From Burkholderiales bacterium (lineage in GTDB: Bacteria; Pseudomonadota; Gammaproteobacteria; Burkholderiales; CAIKXV01), in NCBI GenBank assembly GCA_019751575.1, contig JAIENF010000758.1, positions 1 through 5,123 on the forward strand: DNA of 5,123 bases, written 5' to 3'. Position numbers and translations under genes: made by a program. The notes below the pieces were generated by a model. The model was not told where the DNA came from. It did not search any database and saw only the letters and a program-made list of their open reading frames with translations. Each line of letters begins with the position of its first letter. The first letter of the stretch is position 1. This document shows positions 4,997-5,123 of the stretch, piece by piece.

Positions 4997-5123
4997 ATGG
5001 CGATCGAAACCGAACTTCGATTCAGGCTGGATGCCGCGCGCGCGCGCGCGATCCTGGCCGACCCGGGGGTGGCGCCCGGCCTGCAGCGCCGGCCGTTGTC
5101 GAGCGTCTACTACGACACGCCTG
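4997..5123 (+). CDS. CYTH-domain protein (triphosphate tunnel metalloenzyme), N-terminal 42 codons only
   Basis: The fragment reads MAIETELRFRLD at its start and ends SSVYYDTP at the window edge. This is the opening of a CYTH domain: the ExExK metal/triphosphate signature (here E4-T-E6-L-R8) on the first strand, then the YYDT motif (38-41) on the next conserved strand. E. coli YgiF, an inorganic triphosphatase with CYTH plus CHAD domains, starts in the same style. Such enzymes hydrolyse triphosphate or other triphosphorylated substrates, and CHAD domains bind polyphosphate; whether a CHAD domain follows cannot be seen. The signature Lys is Arg here, a conservative change. It lies 30 bp after ppk1 in the same frame, probably co-transcribed. 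The ribosome binding site before ATG 4997 is poor. Codons 13-18 contain eight CG dinucleotides in a row. Confidence 0.85.
   Translation, partial: MAIETELRFRLDAARARAILADPGVAPGLQRRPLSSVYYDTP
5035..5050. repeat. (CG)8 dinucleotide tract inside the CYTH gene
   Basis: Sixteen bases of strictly alternating C and G encode an Ala/Arg alternation near residues 14-18 of the CYTH protein. Such tracts can adopt Z-DNA and are prone to replication slippage; loss or gain of one unit would shift the reading frame 14-18 codons after the start. It is also compatible with plain GC-rich codon choice for an Ala-Arg-rich helix. Confidence 0.8.

Overview
This is a GC-rich chromosomal window with dense coding on both strands. 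It most resembles a proteobacterium of the beta or gamma class. The reasons are an orthologue of YggX (a family largely confined to Beta- and Gammaproteobacteria), a Bug/TctC-type solute-binding protein (greatly expanded in Burkholderiales and relatives), and a ppk1 gene of the E. coli type. I cannot name a genus from the sequence alone.

Layout: the left half (positions 1 to 2343) is read on the minus strand and holds two genes in a tight pair. The first transcribed gene is a 471-residue metal-dependent amidohydrolase of the ATZ/TRZ-guanine deaminase type. Its stop codon overlaps the start of a secreted Bug/TctC-family binding protein, which runs off the left edge. A divergent intergenic region of 156 bp (2344-2499) separates this pair from the plus-strand genes and carries two inverted repeats and candidate promoters in both directions. 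The right half (2500 to 5123) is read on the plus strand: yggX (iron trafficking and oxidative damage protection), then ppk1 (polyphosphate kinase, all catalytic residues present), then the first 42 codons of a CYTH-domain protein (triphosphate tunnel phosphatase fold) cut by the right edge.

How the genes work together: ppk1 and the CYTH gene lie 30 bp apart and probably form a polyphosphate/triphosphate metabolism unit. Three 7-bp half-sites at exact 11-bp phasing in the yggX-ppk1 gap look like a Pho box, so ppk1 may be induced by phosphate starvation independently of yggX. The minus-strand pair looks like a capture-and-hydrolyse module for an unknown small molecule: a periplasmic binding protein translationally coupled to a cytoplasmic amidohydrolase whose usual catalytic Glu appears to be replaced by His.

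I found no mobile element, CRISPR array, RNA gene or convincing intrinsic terminator. The most unusual items are the divergent active site of the amidohydrolase, its coupling to an orphan Bug protein, and the phased repeats in front of ppk1. I see no clear evidence of a wholly new system.
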